From contig JBBJMP010000003.1 of NCBI GenBank assembly GCA_037718865.1, positions 381,259 to 445,258 of the forward strand: DNA of 64,000 nucleotides, given 5' to 3'. This document shows, one piece after another, positions 48,201-56,844 of the stretch (position 1 is the first letter of the stretch; every line of letters starts with the position of its first letter). The DNA is from JADCRZ01 sp037718865. Lineage in GTDB: Bacteria; Bacteroidota; Bacteroidia; Chitinophagales; Chitinophagaceae. The notes under the pieces were generated by a model. It did no database searches and had not been told where the DNA came from. It saw only the letters and a program-made list of their open reading frames with translations. Made by a program: the position numbers and the translations under genes.

Positions 48201-48733
48201 TTTATCAAGGCAAGTATGTTAAAGTAAATACCTGATTGGCTGCCTGATCCGGCAAGAGCAGATGTTTGTACTTAGTATCTAAGGCTAATAGTTCTTATTT
48301 TTTTGAAATTTCAATCCGTCTACATTTTTCTCCCGTATATTATGCCAGTAAATACTATCCCGTTTTTAATCTGTAAGCCTCAATAACCATCAACGTTGGT
48401 TTGGAGATGTTCATCCTGGTTATGAGTCACGGGTAATGGCTATTAAAATGGTAAAAAGCCTTTATGCTGTTATAAGACTTAAATCTTAAGCCATGCAGTT
48501 ATGCATGGCTTTCGTATTAAAACGTTTCTTGACACTTACTTGTATATAAGCTATATTTTGTTTAATAAGCTTATGAGCATTAACAATAATAATTAAACAC
48601 TTGAACATTTATTACTTAGTGTGTATAATTATCCGTACCTAGCAAACTAAAAGTTCCTATTTAACGTATCTATTACAAATGGGAAACAAATCAGTACCCG
48701 TTTCTAATCTATTAATCATCAAAAAAAATTACC
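48201..48733 (+). other. Intergenic region with hairpin and E. coli-like promoter
   Basis: This 533-bp gap lies between lysA and the ferritin-like genes. A perfect 10-bp stem, AAGCCATGCA (48488-48497) with TGCATGGCTT (48502-48511), has a GTTA loop. Just after it, TTGACA (48529-48534), 17 bp and TATATT (48552-48557) resemble a classical sigma-70 promoter rather than the TAnnTTTG type. A leader of about 170 nt would follow. No gene is seen. Confidence 0.55.
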
Positions 48734-49441
48734 ATGCCTAAGAGTTCATCAGAAAAAGAGATGATGGTAGCCAATGAAAACAACATTGCGCAGCTATCAC
48801 GGCGAAAATTCCTTGGTTATGCCGGCGCAACTACCGGACTGCTTGTAGGACTTTCTGCCTGTAAAAAAGATCCGAAAATGCCAACCAATCCCAAAAAAGG
48901 CGTAGACCTGGGAAGCGGCGATTTCGGTATTTTAAATTATGCTTATGCGCTGGAGCAACTGGAAGCAGCATTTTACATTAAGGTCATCATGTCTAAATAC
49001 TCAGGTATGACGGCATTGGAGACAGCCTTTTTAACTGACATTCGCGATCACGAGGTGGCACACCGCGAATTTTTTAAAAATGCACTGGGATCAAAAGCCA
49101 TTCCAGCTCTGGAAGTTGATTTTAGTACCATAAACTTTGGTAGCAGGGATAGCGTGCTTGGTACGGCAAAGGCTTTTGAAGACCTGGGAGTATCTGCATA
49201 TAATGGTGCTGGTAAATTGATTACCGATCCAACTTATCTGGTGTTGGCCGGAAAAATCGTATCGGTGGAAGCTAGGCATGCAGCTTATATCCGCGACTTA
49301 ATAAGCCCGGGAAGTTTTGCTGATAGTACGGTCATAGATGCAAACGGTTTGGATAAGAGCCGCACACCGATGGAAGTATTAGCAATCGCCGGTACTTACA
49401 TTAAAACAAAGATTGATGCAAGTAATTTACCAACCTCTTAA
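48734..49441 (+). CDS. Exported ferritin-like domain protein, first of a pair
   Basis: The 235-residue protein has a Tat signal (SRRKFLGYAGATTGLLVG) with a lipobox-like SAC soon after. The mature part is a four-helix bundle of the Ferritin_2 (PF13668) class, with NYAYALEQLEAAFYIKVI, RDHEVAHREFFKNALGSKAI and SVEARHAAYIRDLI. The Glu and His residues spaced along these helices (LEQLE, DHEVAH, VEARH) are the expected di-iron ligands. It lies 11 bp ahead of a second member of the family. A stress or storage role is inferred from the fold only. Confidence 0.88.
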   Translation: MPKSSSEKEMMVANENNIAQLSRRKFLGYAGATTGLLVGLSACKKDPKMPTNPKKGVDLGSGDFGILNYAYALEQLEAAFYIKVIMSKYSGMTALETAFLTDIRDHEVAHREFFKNALGSKAIPALEVDFSTINFGSRDSVLGTAKAFEDLGVSAYNGAGKLITDPTYLVLAGKIVSVEARHAAYIRDLISPGSFADSTVIDANGLDKSRTPMEVLAIAGTYIKTKIDASNLPTS

Positions 49442-49452
49442 ATTTTAGTTTT

Positions 49453-50283
49453 ATGAATTTTAATAATATTATTGGAGAAATAGAAAAAGTTGATCCTGAA
49501 GTTTACGACAGGCTCGATACCCGCAGGTCGGCGATGAAAAGCTTTGCCAATTTAAGTGGCAAACTGGCGCTTGCTGCTGTTCCCCTGGCTCTTGGATCTA
49601 TGTTCAAGAAAGCGTACGCTGGTACAACAAGCACTAATGAAACCATAGTTGAAATTCTTAACTATGCCTTGACGCTGGAACATTTAGAATATGGATTTTA
49701 TTTGAAAGGATTTATGGAGGCTCCCATTCCGGCTGGTCCGGCTAAGATGGCGATTCAGACCATCCGTGACCATGAAGGACAACACGTGGCATTTTTAAGA
49801 ACAGCTATTACAAGCTTAATGGGTACACCGGTTCCCGTACCAGAATTTGATTTTACAGCTAAAGGCACGTTCCCAACTGTATTTTCTAATTTCGCTACTT
49901 TCCTGGCAGTAGCTCAAACCTTTGAAGATACAGGCGTCCGGGCGTATAAAGGAAGGGCTGCTGAATTGGTAAAAGGGGGGGCCCTTCTGGAGGCCGCTCT
50001 TAAAATTCATTCGGTTGAGGCAAGGCATGCCGCACACATCCGCCAGATACGTAAGGCATACGGGTACGGTGATGTTAAACCATGGATCACGGGAAAGAAT
50101 TCCGGGATCGGTTCTGCTGCAGTGCAAGCTAGTTATGATGGTGAAGAGAATACAAAACAGGCTGGCATAGAAATTACAAACATTAATGGTATGATGGTAT
50201 CAGCGGATGCTGCGTCTGAAGCCTTTGATGAAGGATTATCTAAAGCCCAGGTATTGGCAATAGTTGCTCCTTTTTTCAAGTGA
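49453..50283 (+). CDS. Exported ferritin-like domain protein, second of a pair
   Basis: The 276-residue protein is a paralog of its upstream neighbour, with NYALTLEHLEYGFYLKGFM, RDHEGQHVAFLRTAITSLM and SVEARHAAHIRQIRKAYGYG as the ferritin-like helices. The N terminus (RLDTRRSAMKSFANLSGKLA) has an arginine pair, but its hydrophobic core is weaker than in the first protein. The last 50 residues, after a DVKPWITGKNSG link, have no match I recognise. The two genes are 11 bp apart and end at a shared terminator, so they probably act together. Confidence 0.87.
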   Translation: MNFNNIIGEIEKVDPEVYDRLDTRRSAMKSFANLSGKLALAAVPLALGSMFKKAYAGTTSTNETIVEILNYALTLEHLEYGFYLKGFMEAPIPAGPAKMAIQTIRDHEGQHVAFLRTAITSLMGTPVPVPEFDFTAKGTFPTVFSNFATFLAVAQTFEDTGVRAYKGRAAELVKGGALLEAALKIHSVEARHAAHIRQIRKAYGYGDVKPWITGKNSGIGSAAVQASYDGEENTKQAGIEITNINGMMVSADAASEAFDEGLSKAQVLAIVAPFFK

Positions 50284-50307
50284 TTATTAAATAAGCGAAT
50301 ATGTTGG

Positions 50308-50334
50308 AAGCCGTGTAAATTTACACGGCTTTTT
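50308..50334 (+). terminator. Terminator of the ferritin-like pair
   Basis: A 24-bp perfect palindrome, AAGCCGTGTAAA joined to TTTACACGGCTT (50308-50331), is followed by more T residues. The central bases form the loop. Confidence 0.85.
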
Positions 50335-50491
50335 CATTTCTATGAAAAATAAGTACATCACTCACGGATGTTCGCGGGATGAAAGCCGGTTCGTTATTGT
50401 TGGCAAACACTAACAATATATCATACACGAAGATGGCAAATGAAAATTAATTTTAGCGCTTTTTAAAGAAATCGAAAAGACAAGTAAAAAT

Positions 50492-50980
50492 ATGAAAGCT
50501 GCCTTTTTTATAACTATGTTTTTCCTGGTTTGTGATCTGTGCGGACAGGAAACGGCGCAACTGTATAATCATGCAGCAAACGCAGAAAAAGATATTACCG
50601 GAATAATAAAAAAAGCAAGGTCGGAAAAGAAACACATTTTTATCCAGGCCGGGGGTAATTGGTGTAGCTGGTGTATTGAATTTAACCGGTTTTGCCGTGC
50701 GGACCGTCAATTGGATTCTGCGCTCAACGCTGACTATATAGTATATCATTTAAATTATAGTCCGGAAAACAGAAATGCGGCGGTGATGGAAAAGTATGGA
50801 TTTCCCCAGCGGTTTGGCTTTCCCGTTTTCCTGATACTGGATGAAACCGGTAATCGTATTCACATTCAGAATTCTACTTATCTTGAACAGGGGAAAAGTT
50901 ACAATAAGAGAAAAATTATGGAGTTTTTAGGCCAATGGAACAGGAAAGCAGTGAACCCGTTACTTTATAAAAATTCCTGA
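50492..50980 (+). CDS. Secreted thioredoxin-fold protein
   Basis: The 162-residue product has a signal peptide (MKAAFFITMFFLVCDLCG) and a thioredoxin-fold domain of the thioredoxin_7 class. The redox motif is CSWC (Cys58-Cys61) in GGNWCSWCIEFNRF, and the FPVFLILDETGNRIH segment provides the cis-proline loop. It would reduce or oxidise protein thiols in the periplasm. It stands between the ferritin pair and a thioesterase, 44 bp apart from the latter. No membrane electron donor is encoded nearby. Confidence 0.88.
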   Translation: MKAAFFITMFFLVCDLCGQETAQLYNHAANAEKDITGIIKKARSEKKHIFIQAGGNWCSWCIEFNRFCRADRQLDSALNADYIVYHLNYSPENRNAAVMEKYGFPQRFGFPVFLILDETGNRIHIQNSTYLEQGKSYNKRKIMEFLGQWNRKAVNPLLYKNS

Positions 50981-51024
50981 TTGTTGATAATTCATCCTAT
51001 ATTCAGGCCGGTTAATTTTATGTA

Positions 51025-51516
51025 ATGGTAATACCCTCTCAAAGGTTTATTGAGCTCCTTAGGCATCCTGTTAAGTTCAGGATGTTTTTATTTTCAAAAC
51101 TTCCAAGTGCGTATTTTGCCGGTGTGAGAATTAAAGACGTTGACGGCAGCAAATGCTCGGCAACCATACCGTACAAGTGGTTCTCGCAAAACCCTTTTCG
51201 CTCCACTTACTTTGCCTGTCTGGGCATGGCTGCCGAAATGAGTACCGGTGCCCTGGCAATGGCATATGTTTACAAGAGCAATCCGGCGGTATCCATGTTA
51301 GTGACTGGCATCAAAGGAACGTTTATAAAAAAGGCTATAAACCTAACTACGTTTACGTGTGAAGATGGAGAACAGATCGGGCTGGCTATTGCTGAAGCTA
51401 TATCTTCCGGGGCCGCAAAGATTGTTGAAGCAACATCGACAGGCAGAAACTATGAAGGGGATATTATAGCACAATTTGTTATCAGCTGGTCTTTCAAGGC
51501 AAGGTCTTTGAATTAG
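51025..51516 (+). CDS. DUF4442/PaaI-like hot-dog thioesterase
   Basis: The 163-residue protein has the hot-dog layout: a central helix followed by five strands. The segments PYKWFSQNPFRSTYFACLGM, AAEMSTGALAMAYVYKSNPA and VEATSTGRNYEGDIIAQFVI match the DUF4442 relatives of PaaI-type acyl-CoA thioesterases. The Glu in AAEMSTGAL is at the usual catalytic place. The acyl substrate is unknown. It is in the same direction as the thioredoxin-fold and nuclease genes on either side. Confidence 0.85.
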   Translation: MVIPSQRFIELLRHPVKFRMFLFSKLPSAYFAGVRIKDVDGSKCSATIPYKWFSQNPFRSTYFACLGMAAEMSTGALAMAYVYKSNPAVSMLVTGIKGTFIKKAINLTTFTCEDGEQIGLAIAEAISSGAAKIVEATSTGRNYEGDIIAQFVISWSFKARSLN

Positions 51517-51587
51517 CAAATTATAAATTGGACTAGCTTCAAACATGCCGGGCACTTATTGGTAATTAATCATACTAAACTATACTT

Positions 51588-52991
51588 ATGAAGCTTGCCT
51601 TCTATGGTGCCGCCAGAACGGTAACAGGATCAAAACATTTACTGACCCTGAATAATGGAAAAAAATACCTGTTAGATTGCGGCCTGTTTCAGGGACTGGG
51701 AAAACAGACGGATACATTGAATCGTGATTGGGGATTTGAACCTCAGGAGATTAATTATCTCATTTTATCTCACGCGCATATCGATCATTGTGGTTTAATT
51801 CCCAAATTGGTCAAAGATGGTTTTGATGGAAAAATTTTCTGTACTCCGGCTACCAAAGACTTGTCAGAAATTCTGTTGCAGGATTCCGGAGAGATACAGG
51901 AACAAGATATTAAATATGTCAATAAACGCAGGAAGGTCGATGGCCTGCCTTTTGTGAAACCCCTATACACCGTTGATGATGCACTGCTTGCCATACCTAA
52001 ATTCGAAGAAGTTGATTATAACACCTGGTTTTCAATTGACGAAAATGTGCAGGTACTTTATACGGATGCAGGGCACATCATTGGAAGTGCAGCCGTACAT
52101 CTGCGCATAAAAGAAGGTGATAAAACAACAACATTGAGTTTCAGCGGAGATGTAGGAAGGTATAATGATATGATCTTAAGGTCGCCGCAATCCTTCCCAC
52201 AGGCCGACTACATTCTAATCGAATCTACATATGGCAATAAACTGCATGATGTGGAAGTTACAACGCCCGACCTCTTGTTAGATTGGATTCGAAAGGCCTG
52301 CCTGCAGAAACAAGGTAAATTGATTATTCCGGCGTTTAGTGTAGGTAGAACCCAGGAATTACTTTTCGCTCTAAACCAACTGGAGGTGGAAGGACGCTTG
52401 CCCGACCTGGATTATTTCGTGGATAGTCCGATGAGTATTGAAGTAACAGAAGTGGTTAAACGATTTCCACAATATTTCAATGATACGATTCAGCAGATAC
52501 TAAAGTCGGATCGCGATCCATTTTCATTCAAAGGCCTGAAATACATAAAAACGGTTGAGCAATCAAAACTGCTCAATTATAAAAATGGGCCTTTTGTAAT
52601 CATATCAGCCAGTGGAATGGCAGATGCGGGGCGGGTCAAACATCATATCAGTAATAATATCGAGAGCACCCGCAATACGATTTTAATGGTGGGTTATGCT
52701 GAACCTTTTTCATTGGGCGGACGTTTATTAGCCGGTTCGAAAGAGGTTAAAATCTTTGGGGTTGACCATGAAGTGCATGCTGAAATAGGCAGTATGCGCA
52801 GCATGAGCGCTCATGGAGATTATAAAGACCTCTGTCAGTTTTTGGAAAGCCAGGATCGCGGCCAGGTGCAAAAGATCTTTTTGGTACATGGGGAATATGA
52901 GGTGCAGGTACAGTTTAAACAACGTCTGCTGGCCATGGGGTTCTCACAGGTAGAGATACCCGAACGTCATTACGAAACTTTGCTTGAATAA
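51588..52991 (+). CDS. Metallo-beta-lactamase/beta-CASP family ribonuclease-like protein
   Basis: The 467-residue protein has a metallo-beta-lactamase domain with the zinc motif SHAHIDH (residues 61-67), a DAGHIIGSAAVHL strand and the SFSGDVGR segment. A beta-CASP domain follows, with PAFSVGRTQELLFALNQLE and the FVIISASGMADAGRVKHHI motif. These mark the KH-less RNase J/CPSF-like family that cuts or trims RNA, and the name of an RNA exonuclease is often given. The final part (MRSMSAHGDYKDL, FLVHGEYEVQVQF) closes the beta-CASP fold. The RNA target is not known. Confidence 0.93.
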   Translation: MKLAFYGAARTVTGSKHLLTLNNGKKYLLDCGLFQGLGKQTDTLNRDWGFEPQEINYLILSHAHIDHCGLIPKLVKDGFDGKIFCTPATKDLSEILLQDSGEIQEQDIKYVNKRRKVDGLPFVKPLYTVDDALLAIPKFEEVDYNTWFSIDENVQVLYTDAGHIIGSAAVHLRIKEGDKTTTLSFSGDVGRYNDMILRSPQSFPQADYILIESTYGNKLHDVEVTTPDLLLDWIRKACLQKQGKLIIPAFSVGRTQELLFALNQLEVEGRLPDLDYFVDSPMSIEVTEVVKRFPQYFNDTIQQILKSDRDPFSFKGLKYIKTVEQSKLLNYKNGPFVIISASGMADAGRVKHHISNNIESTRNTILMVGYAEPFSLGGRLLAGSKEVKIFGVDHEVHAEIGSMRSMSAHGDYKDLCQFLESQDRGQVQKIFLVHGEYEVQVQFKQRLLAMGFSQVEIPERHYETLLE

Positions 52992-53098
52992 TTTATACTG
53001 TCATCTTTTACCGGCTAAATTTAAATTAAGACAAATGTTGAGATCTCGTAGATGCAGCTTTAGCCTTCGCCTTCAACTGTTAATGGGTGTTATCAAAA

Positions 53099-53145
53099 AA
53101 TCCTGTTAATCCGGTAAATTTTCACAAATCCTTTATAATCCTGTT
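53099..53145. repeat. Nonamer tandem array before the DUF4136 gene (consensus AATCCTGTT)
   Basis: Units AATCCTGTT, AATCCGGTA, AATTTTCAC, AAATCCTTTAT (two bases longer) and AATCCTGTT. First and last copies are identical. The 206-bp gap 52992-53197 holds this array and no gene. Confidence 0.65.
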
Positions 53146-53197
53146 GTGCATAATTGTGTTTATATATAAATCATTTTTAAATAAAATATATACAATT

Positions 53198-53791
53198 ATG
53201 AACTACAGAAAAGCCAGTCCGCTGTTTGTTGTAATGGCCATCTTAATGGCTTTTGCAACAGTTGGATGCGGAACAACGGCACACGTGGAAAAGGATGAAT
53301 CCGTAAACTTCACCAAATACAAAACCTATTCGTGGGTAAGTGATAAGGAAAAATCGTTAAAGGACCGGAATAGTAACAACCTGGTGGATAATCATGTTAA
53401 ATCTGCAGTTGCCAGGGAACTACAAAAAAACGGATGGACAGAGTCAAAATCACATCCGGAAGTATTGCTAGATTATAACATAATGGTTGAAAACAACGTC
53501 AAAGAATCTAATAATCCGGTGTATACCAGGTCGTTCACCCGTTATTTCTACAATCCGGCTACCAGGCGCATCTCAGGTCTTTATTATCCGTCCCAGATCA
53601 TGGGCTACGAAAGATTAGAAATACCGTATAAAGAGGGTACTATTACCATTCATATGATCGATAATCATACAAACAAGCTCATCTGGCAGGGCTGGGCCAG
53701 CGAAGAGGTAAACAACCGCAATCTGACGGGCAGGGAGATAAATTCCACCGTTAAATCAATCCTTAAAAAATTTACTCCATCCCGGTCTTAA
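53198..53791 (+). CDS. DUF4136-family lipoprotein
   Basis: The 197-residue protein has a lipobox signal (FVVMAILMAFATVGCG, Cys near residue 25) and one DUF4136 domain, with NFTKYKTYSWVSDKEKS near the N terminus and KLIWQGWASEEVNNRNLTG near the end. I choose the ATG at 53198 because the open frame from 53087 would add an unrelated hydrophobic stretch. The family is common in outer-membrane lipoproteins of Bacteroidota and has no established role. A perfect terminator follows. Confidence 0.9.
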   Translation: MNYRKASPLFVVMAILMAFATVGCGTTAHVEKDESVNFTKYKTYSWVSDKEKSLKDRNSNNLVDNHVKSAVARELQKNGWTESKSHPEVLLDYNIMVENNVKESNNPVYTRSFTRYFYNPATRRISGLYYPSQIMGYERLEIPYKEGTITIHMIDNHTNKLIWQGWASEEVNNRNLTGREINSTVKSILKKFTPSRS

Positions 53792-53821
53792 AGATCGCTG
53801 GTTATGAAAAGCCTTATTCTG

Positions 53822-53852
53822 ATTGCCTCACTGACAGTGAGGCAATTTTTTT
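53822..53852 (+). terminator. Terminator of the DUF4136 gene
   Basis: An 11-bp perfect stem, ATTGCCTCACT (53822-53832) with AGTGAGGCAAT (53836-53846), has a 3-nt loop and a run of T residues. Confidence 0.93.
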
Positions 53853-53993
53853 ATGGGGATGGCTGTCACTATGCATTGTTTGCCGCCTGACAACATCAGG
53901 TTTCCTAACCGCAGTTCAGCTGGATCAATTATGTTGTACAAATAAGGGAGAAGACAAACTTTTATTTCAAATCCATCAGAAGATGTTGCCCTG

Positions 53994-54031
53994 AAAAAAA
54001 AAAATCTTGCCAACATAAGTCTTGCAAGATT
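53994..54031 (-). terminator. Terminator of the tRNA-Glu gene
   Basis: AATCTTGC (54003-54010) pairs with GCAAGATT (54024-54031), and the A-run at 53994-54004 gives a long T tract on the minus strand. Confidence 0.85.
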
Positions 54032-54038
54032 TTGTTTT

Positions 54039-54113
54039 TGGTACCGCGTACGGGAGTCGAACCCGTCATTCATCCGTGAAAGGGATGCGTCTTAGCCGAT
54101 TGACCAACGCGGC
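54039..54113 (-). tRNA. tRNA-Glu (anticodon TTC), CCA encoded
   Basis: The minus strand folds as a complete tRNA. The acceptor arms are GCCGCGT and ACGCGGT (one G-T pair at the end), then discriminator A and an encoded CCA. The D arm has GTC/GAC, the anticodon arm CATCC/GGATG encloses CTTTCAC with anticodon TTC, and the T arm ACGGG/CCCGT encloses TTCGACT. It is an isolated gene with its own promoter and terminator. Confidence 0.96.
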
Positions 54114-54153
54114 ATATGTAACAGGCCCGCAATGGGATACCTGTAAAGGAGTG

Positions 54154-54185
54154 CAAAGATATACGGGCAGAATATTTCTGCCAAA
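54154..54185 (-). promoter_or_regulatory. Promoter of tRNA-Glu
   Basis: On the minus strand TTTG (54182-54185), a 20-bp spacer and TATCTTTG (54154-54161) match the Bacteroidota consensus. The start would lie near 54147, about 34 bp ahead of the mature tRNA. Confidence 0.75.
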
Positions 54186-54395
54186 TCTTTTAACATCGTA
54201 TCGGCCCGGTACTTTCAATTACCTTCGCTGAATGCCTCAGTGCAGGTGCTCGGGCTGCATTTTCGCTCTCCGTCAAGGCCTGATTAAATCAAAATACGTA
54301 CAATGGCGCCCCGCTGATAACGAAAAAATGTTGCCTGAAATATTTTGCGAAAATGTAACTTCGCTTTCTAATTGTAAATTTCAAATTTTAGTATT

Positions 54396-55454
54396 ATGAG
54401 CAAAGTAAAAGTTGCGATCAACGGTTTTGGAAGAATCGGCAGGTTAGTATACCGCCAGATTTATAATATGGAAGGTATCGACGTTGTGGCCATTAATGAC
54501 TTAACCAGTCCTAAAGTACTGGCTCATTTGCTGAAATATGACAGTGCGCAAGGCCGTTTCGATGAAGACATAAAGGCTACAGAAGATGCCATTGTAGTTA
54601 ACGGTGATGAAGTAAAGGTGTACGCACAAAAAGATCCTACTCAAATTCCCTGGGGACAGCATGAAGTAGATGTGGTTATTGAAAGTACCGGTTTCTTTAC
54701 CGATAAGGCCAAAGCCGAGGCACACATAAAGGCCGGCGCTAAAAAAGTTGTTATCTCAGCACCTGCCACCGGCGAAATGAAAACCATCGTTTTCAATGTG
54801 AACCATCAAATACTGGATGGCACCGAAACCGTGATCTCCTGTGCTTCCTGCACTACTAATTGCCTGGCACCAATGGCCAAGGTAATAAACGACAACTATA
54901 CCATTGTTGCCGGCTTCATGACCACCATCCACGCTTATACCAACGATCAGAATACGCTTGATGCGCCACATGCCAAAGGCGATCTTCGCCGTGCAAGAGC
55001 CGCCGCCGCCAATATTGTTCCTAACAGTACCGGCGCTGCTAAGGCAATTGGCCTGGTTTTGCCTGAACTAAAAGGTAAGCTGGACGGCAGTGCACAACGT
55101 GTACCCACTATAGCCGGTTCTATAACTGAATTGACCACCATCCTGGAAAAAAAGGTAACTGTAGAAGAAGTAAATGCTGCCATGAAAGGCGCAGGCAACG
55201 AAAGTTTTGGTTATACGGAAGATGAAATTGTATCAAGTGACATCATAGGAAGCACTTATGGTTCATTATTCGATGCCACTCAAACCAAAGTATTGACCGT
55301 TGGTGACCGGCAATTGGTAAAAACCGTTTCCTGGTATGATAACGAAATGAGTTATGCTGCTCAATTGGTCCGTACTGTAAAGTACTTTGCCACCTTGATC
55401 AGTAAAGAGCCGGCAAAGAAAATGGAACAACAGGAGGCAGTGAATAAGGCGTAG
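54396..55454 (+). CDS. gapA: Type I glyceraldehyde-3-phosphate dehydrogenase
   Basis: GAPDH converts glyceraldehyde 3-phosphate to 1,3-bisphosphoglycerate with NAD. The 352 residues have the NAD motif INGFGRIGRLVYR, the catalytic Cys152 in SCASCTTNCLAP, the TIHAYTNDQNTLDAPH segment and a C-terminal SWYDNEMSYAAQLVRTV. It is about 18 residues longer than usual through a charged C-terminal tail (SKEPAKKMEQQEAVNKA). It is followed by pgk, the next enzyme in glycolysis, after a gap that contains a nested hairpin. Confidence 0.98.
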   Translation: MSKVKVAINGFGRIGRLVYRQIYNMEGIDVVAINDLTSPKVLAHLLKYDSAQGRFDEDIKATEDAIVVNGDEVKVYAQKDPTQIPWGQHEVDVVIESTGFFTDKAKAEAHIKAGAKKVVISAPATGEMKTIVFNVNHQILDGTETVISCASCTTNCLAPMAKVINDNYTIVAGFMTTIHAYTNDQNTLDAPHAKGDLRRARAAAANIVPNSTGAAKAIGLVLPELKGKLDGSAQRVPTIAGSITELTTILEKKVTVEEVNAAMKGAGNESFGYTEDEIVSSDIIGSTYGSLFDATQTKVLTVGDRQLVKTVSWYDNEMSYAAQLVRTVKYFATLISKEPAKKMEQQEAVNKA

Positions 55455-55517
55455 GAGACGAGGGTACGAGATACAACGGGCAAAAGACAAATCGATCCAG
55501 AAACCAGCAATCCATAT

Positions 55518-55592
55518 ACCGCAAAGGCAAAGTGCCTGGTATCGCTAAGAATTTATGCATCTTGCTTAGCGGGCACTGTTACGCTTTGCGGT
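55518..55592. promoter_or_regulatory. Nested three-stem hairpin between gapA and pgk
   Basis: Three perfect stems stack in order: ACCGCAAAG (55518-55526) with CTTTGCGGT (55584-55592), AGTGCC (55531-55536) with GGCACT (55572-55577), and CGCTAAG (55543-55549) with CTTAGCG (55565-55571). It ends 19 bp before the pgk start. There is no T-run, so it is not a simple terminator; a TACGCTTTG near the end is one base off a promoter. Confidence 0.75.
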
Positions 55593-55611
55593 TAATTTTT
55601 TAAATCAATTT

Positions 55612-56802
55612 ATGTCAAAATTCAACGAGTATAATTTCAGTGGTCAAAAGGCTTTGATCCGTGTTGACTTCAACCTGCCTATGACAGAAGGCAACGAAAT
55701 TTCCGATGATAACAGGATGAGATCTGCCTTGCCTACCATTCAAAAAATATTAAAAGATGGGGGCAGCGTAATATTGATGTCGCATTTGGGAAGACCAAAA
55801 GACGGACCTACCGACAAATTCTCCCTCAGGCATGTAGTGGATCACTTGTCAGGATTACTGCAAATGCCTGTTTTATTTTCAGAAGACTGCATCGGACAGA
55901 AAGCCAGCATGGCTTCTGAAAGCCTGAAGCCCGGAGAGGTGCTCTTACTTGAAAATCTTCGTTTCTATAAGCAGGAAGAAAAAGGGGATGAATCATTTGC
56001 AGAGCAGCTGAGTAAGCTGGGTGATGTATACGTTAATGACGCTTTCGGAACGGCACACCGGGCACATGCGTCTACTACCGTAGTTGCAAATTTTTTTCCT
56101 TCAGATAAAAAGATGATGGGCTTATTGATGGAAGCGGAAATCAACAGCGCAGACAGGCTTCTGCATGCTGATGCCAGACCATTCACGGCTATCATAGGCG
56201 GATCAAAAGTTTCTGATAAGATACTGATCCTGGAAAAGCTATTGGATAAGGCTACAGATATTGTTATAGGAGGTGGCATGGCGTATACATTTATGAAAGC
56301 GCAGGGTGGAAAGATAGGCAGTTCCATATGTGAAGACGACCGTATAGAAACGGCCAACAAATTATTAAAAGATGCTGATGAAAGAGGGGTATGTATCCAT
56401 TTGCCATCTGATTCCCTGATCGCGGACAAATTTGATGCGGATGCCAACACTTCGCATTCGCCAAGCAATAATATTCCGGATGGTTGGATGGGACTTGACA
56501 TCGGGCAGTATGCCTGCGAGCAGTTCAGTAATGTTATCAGTCGTTCTAAAACCATTTTCTGGAATGGGCCGATGGGTGTTTTCGAAATGCCCAAATTTCA
56601 GCATGGAACAAAAACCGTAGCAGAGGCCGTAGCAAACGCCACTGCCGAAGGCGCATTTTCTTTAATAGGCGGAGGCGATTCTGCGGCTGCGGTAATTGAA
56701 TTCGGATATGCTGACAAAGTCAGTTATGTTTCTACTGGTGGCGGGGCTTTGATAGAATATTTTGAAGGAAAGGATTTGCCGGGTATTGCCGCTTTAAAAT
56801 GA
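55612..56802 (+). CDS. pgk: Phosphoglycerate kinase
   Basis: PGK makes ATP from 1,3-bisphosphoglycerate in glycolysis. The 396 residues include the substrate loop ALIRVDFNLPMTEGN, the VILMSHLGRPK segment, the hinge GGSKVSDKILILEKLLDKAT, GGGMAYTFMKAQGGKIGSS and the C-terminal nucleotide loop FSLIGGGDSAAAVIEFG. Length is normal. It follows gapA in the same direction with a structured 157-bp gap. Its end meets the leftward truA gene. Confidence 0.98.
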   Translation: MSKFNEYNFSGQKALIRVDFNLPMTEGNEISDDNRMRSALPTIQKILKDGGSVILMSHLGRPKDGPTDKFSLRHVVDHLSGLLQMPVLFSEDCIGQKASMASESLKPGEVLLLENLRFYKQEEKGDESFAEQLSKLGDVYVNDAFGTAHRAHASTTVVANFFPSDKKMMGLLMEAEINSADRLLHADARPFTAIIGGSKVSDKILILEKLLDKATDIVIGGGMAYTFMKAQGGKIGSSICEDDRIETANKLLKDADERGVCIHLPSDSLIADKFDADANTSHSPSNNIPDGWMGLDIGQYACEQFSNVISRSKTIFWNGPMGVFEMPKFQHGTKTVAEAVANATAEGAFSLIGGGDSAAAVIEFGYADKVSYVSTGGGALIEYFEGKDLPGIAALK

Positions 56803-56844
56803 TATTAGTGTGGTCAATCCGGAGTTAATCACCTTGACTCGTCG

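Noticed and set aside
53087..53197. Upstream extension of the DUF4136 frame with a hydrophobic stretch
   Set aside because: It runs through the nonamer array and would put a second hydrophobic segment before a proper lipoprotein signal.
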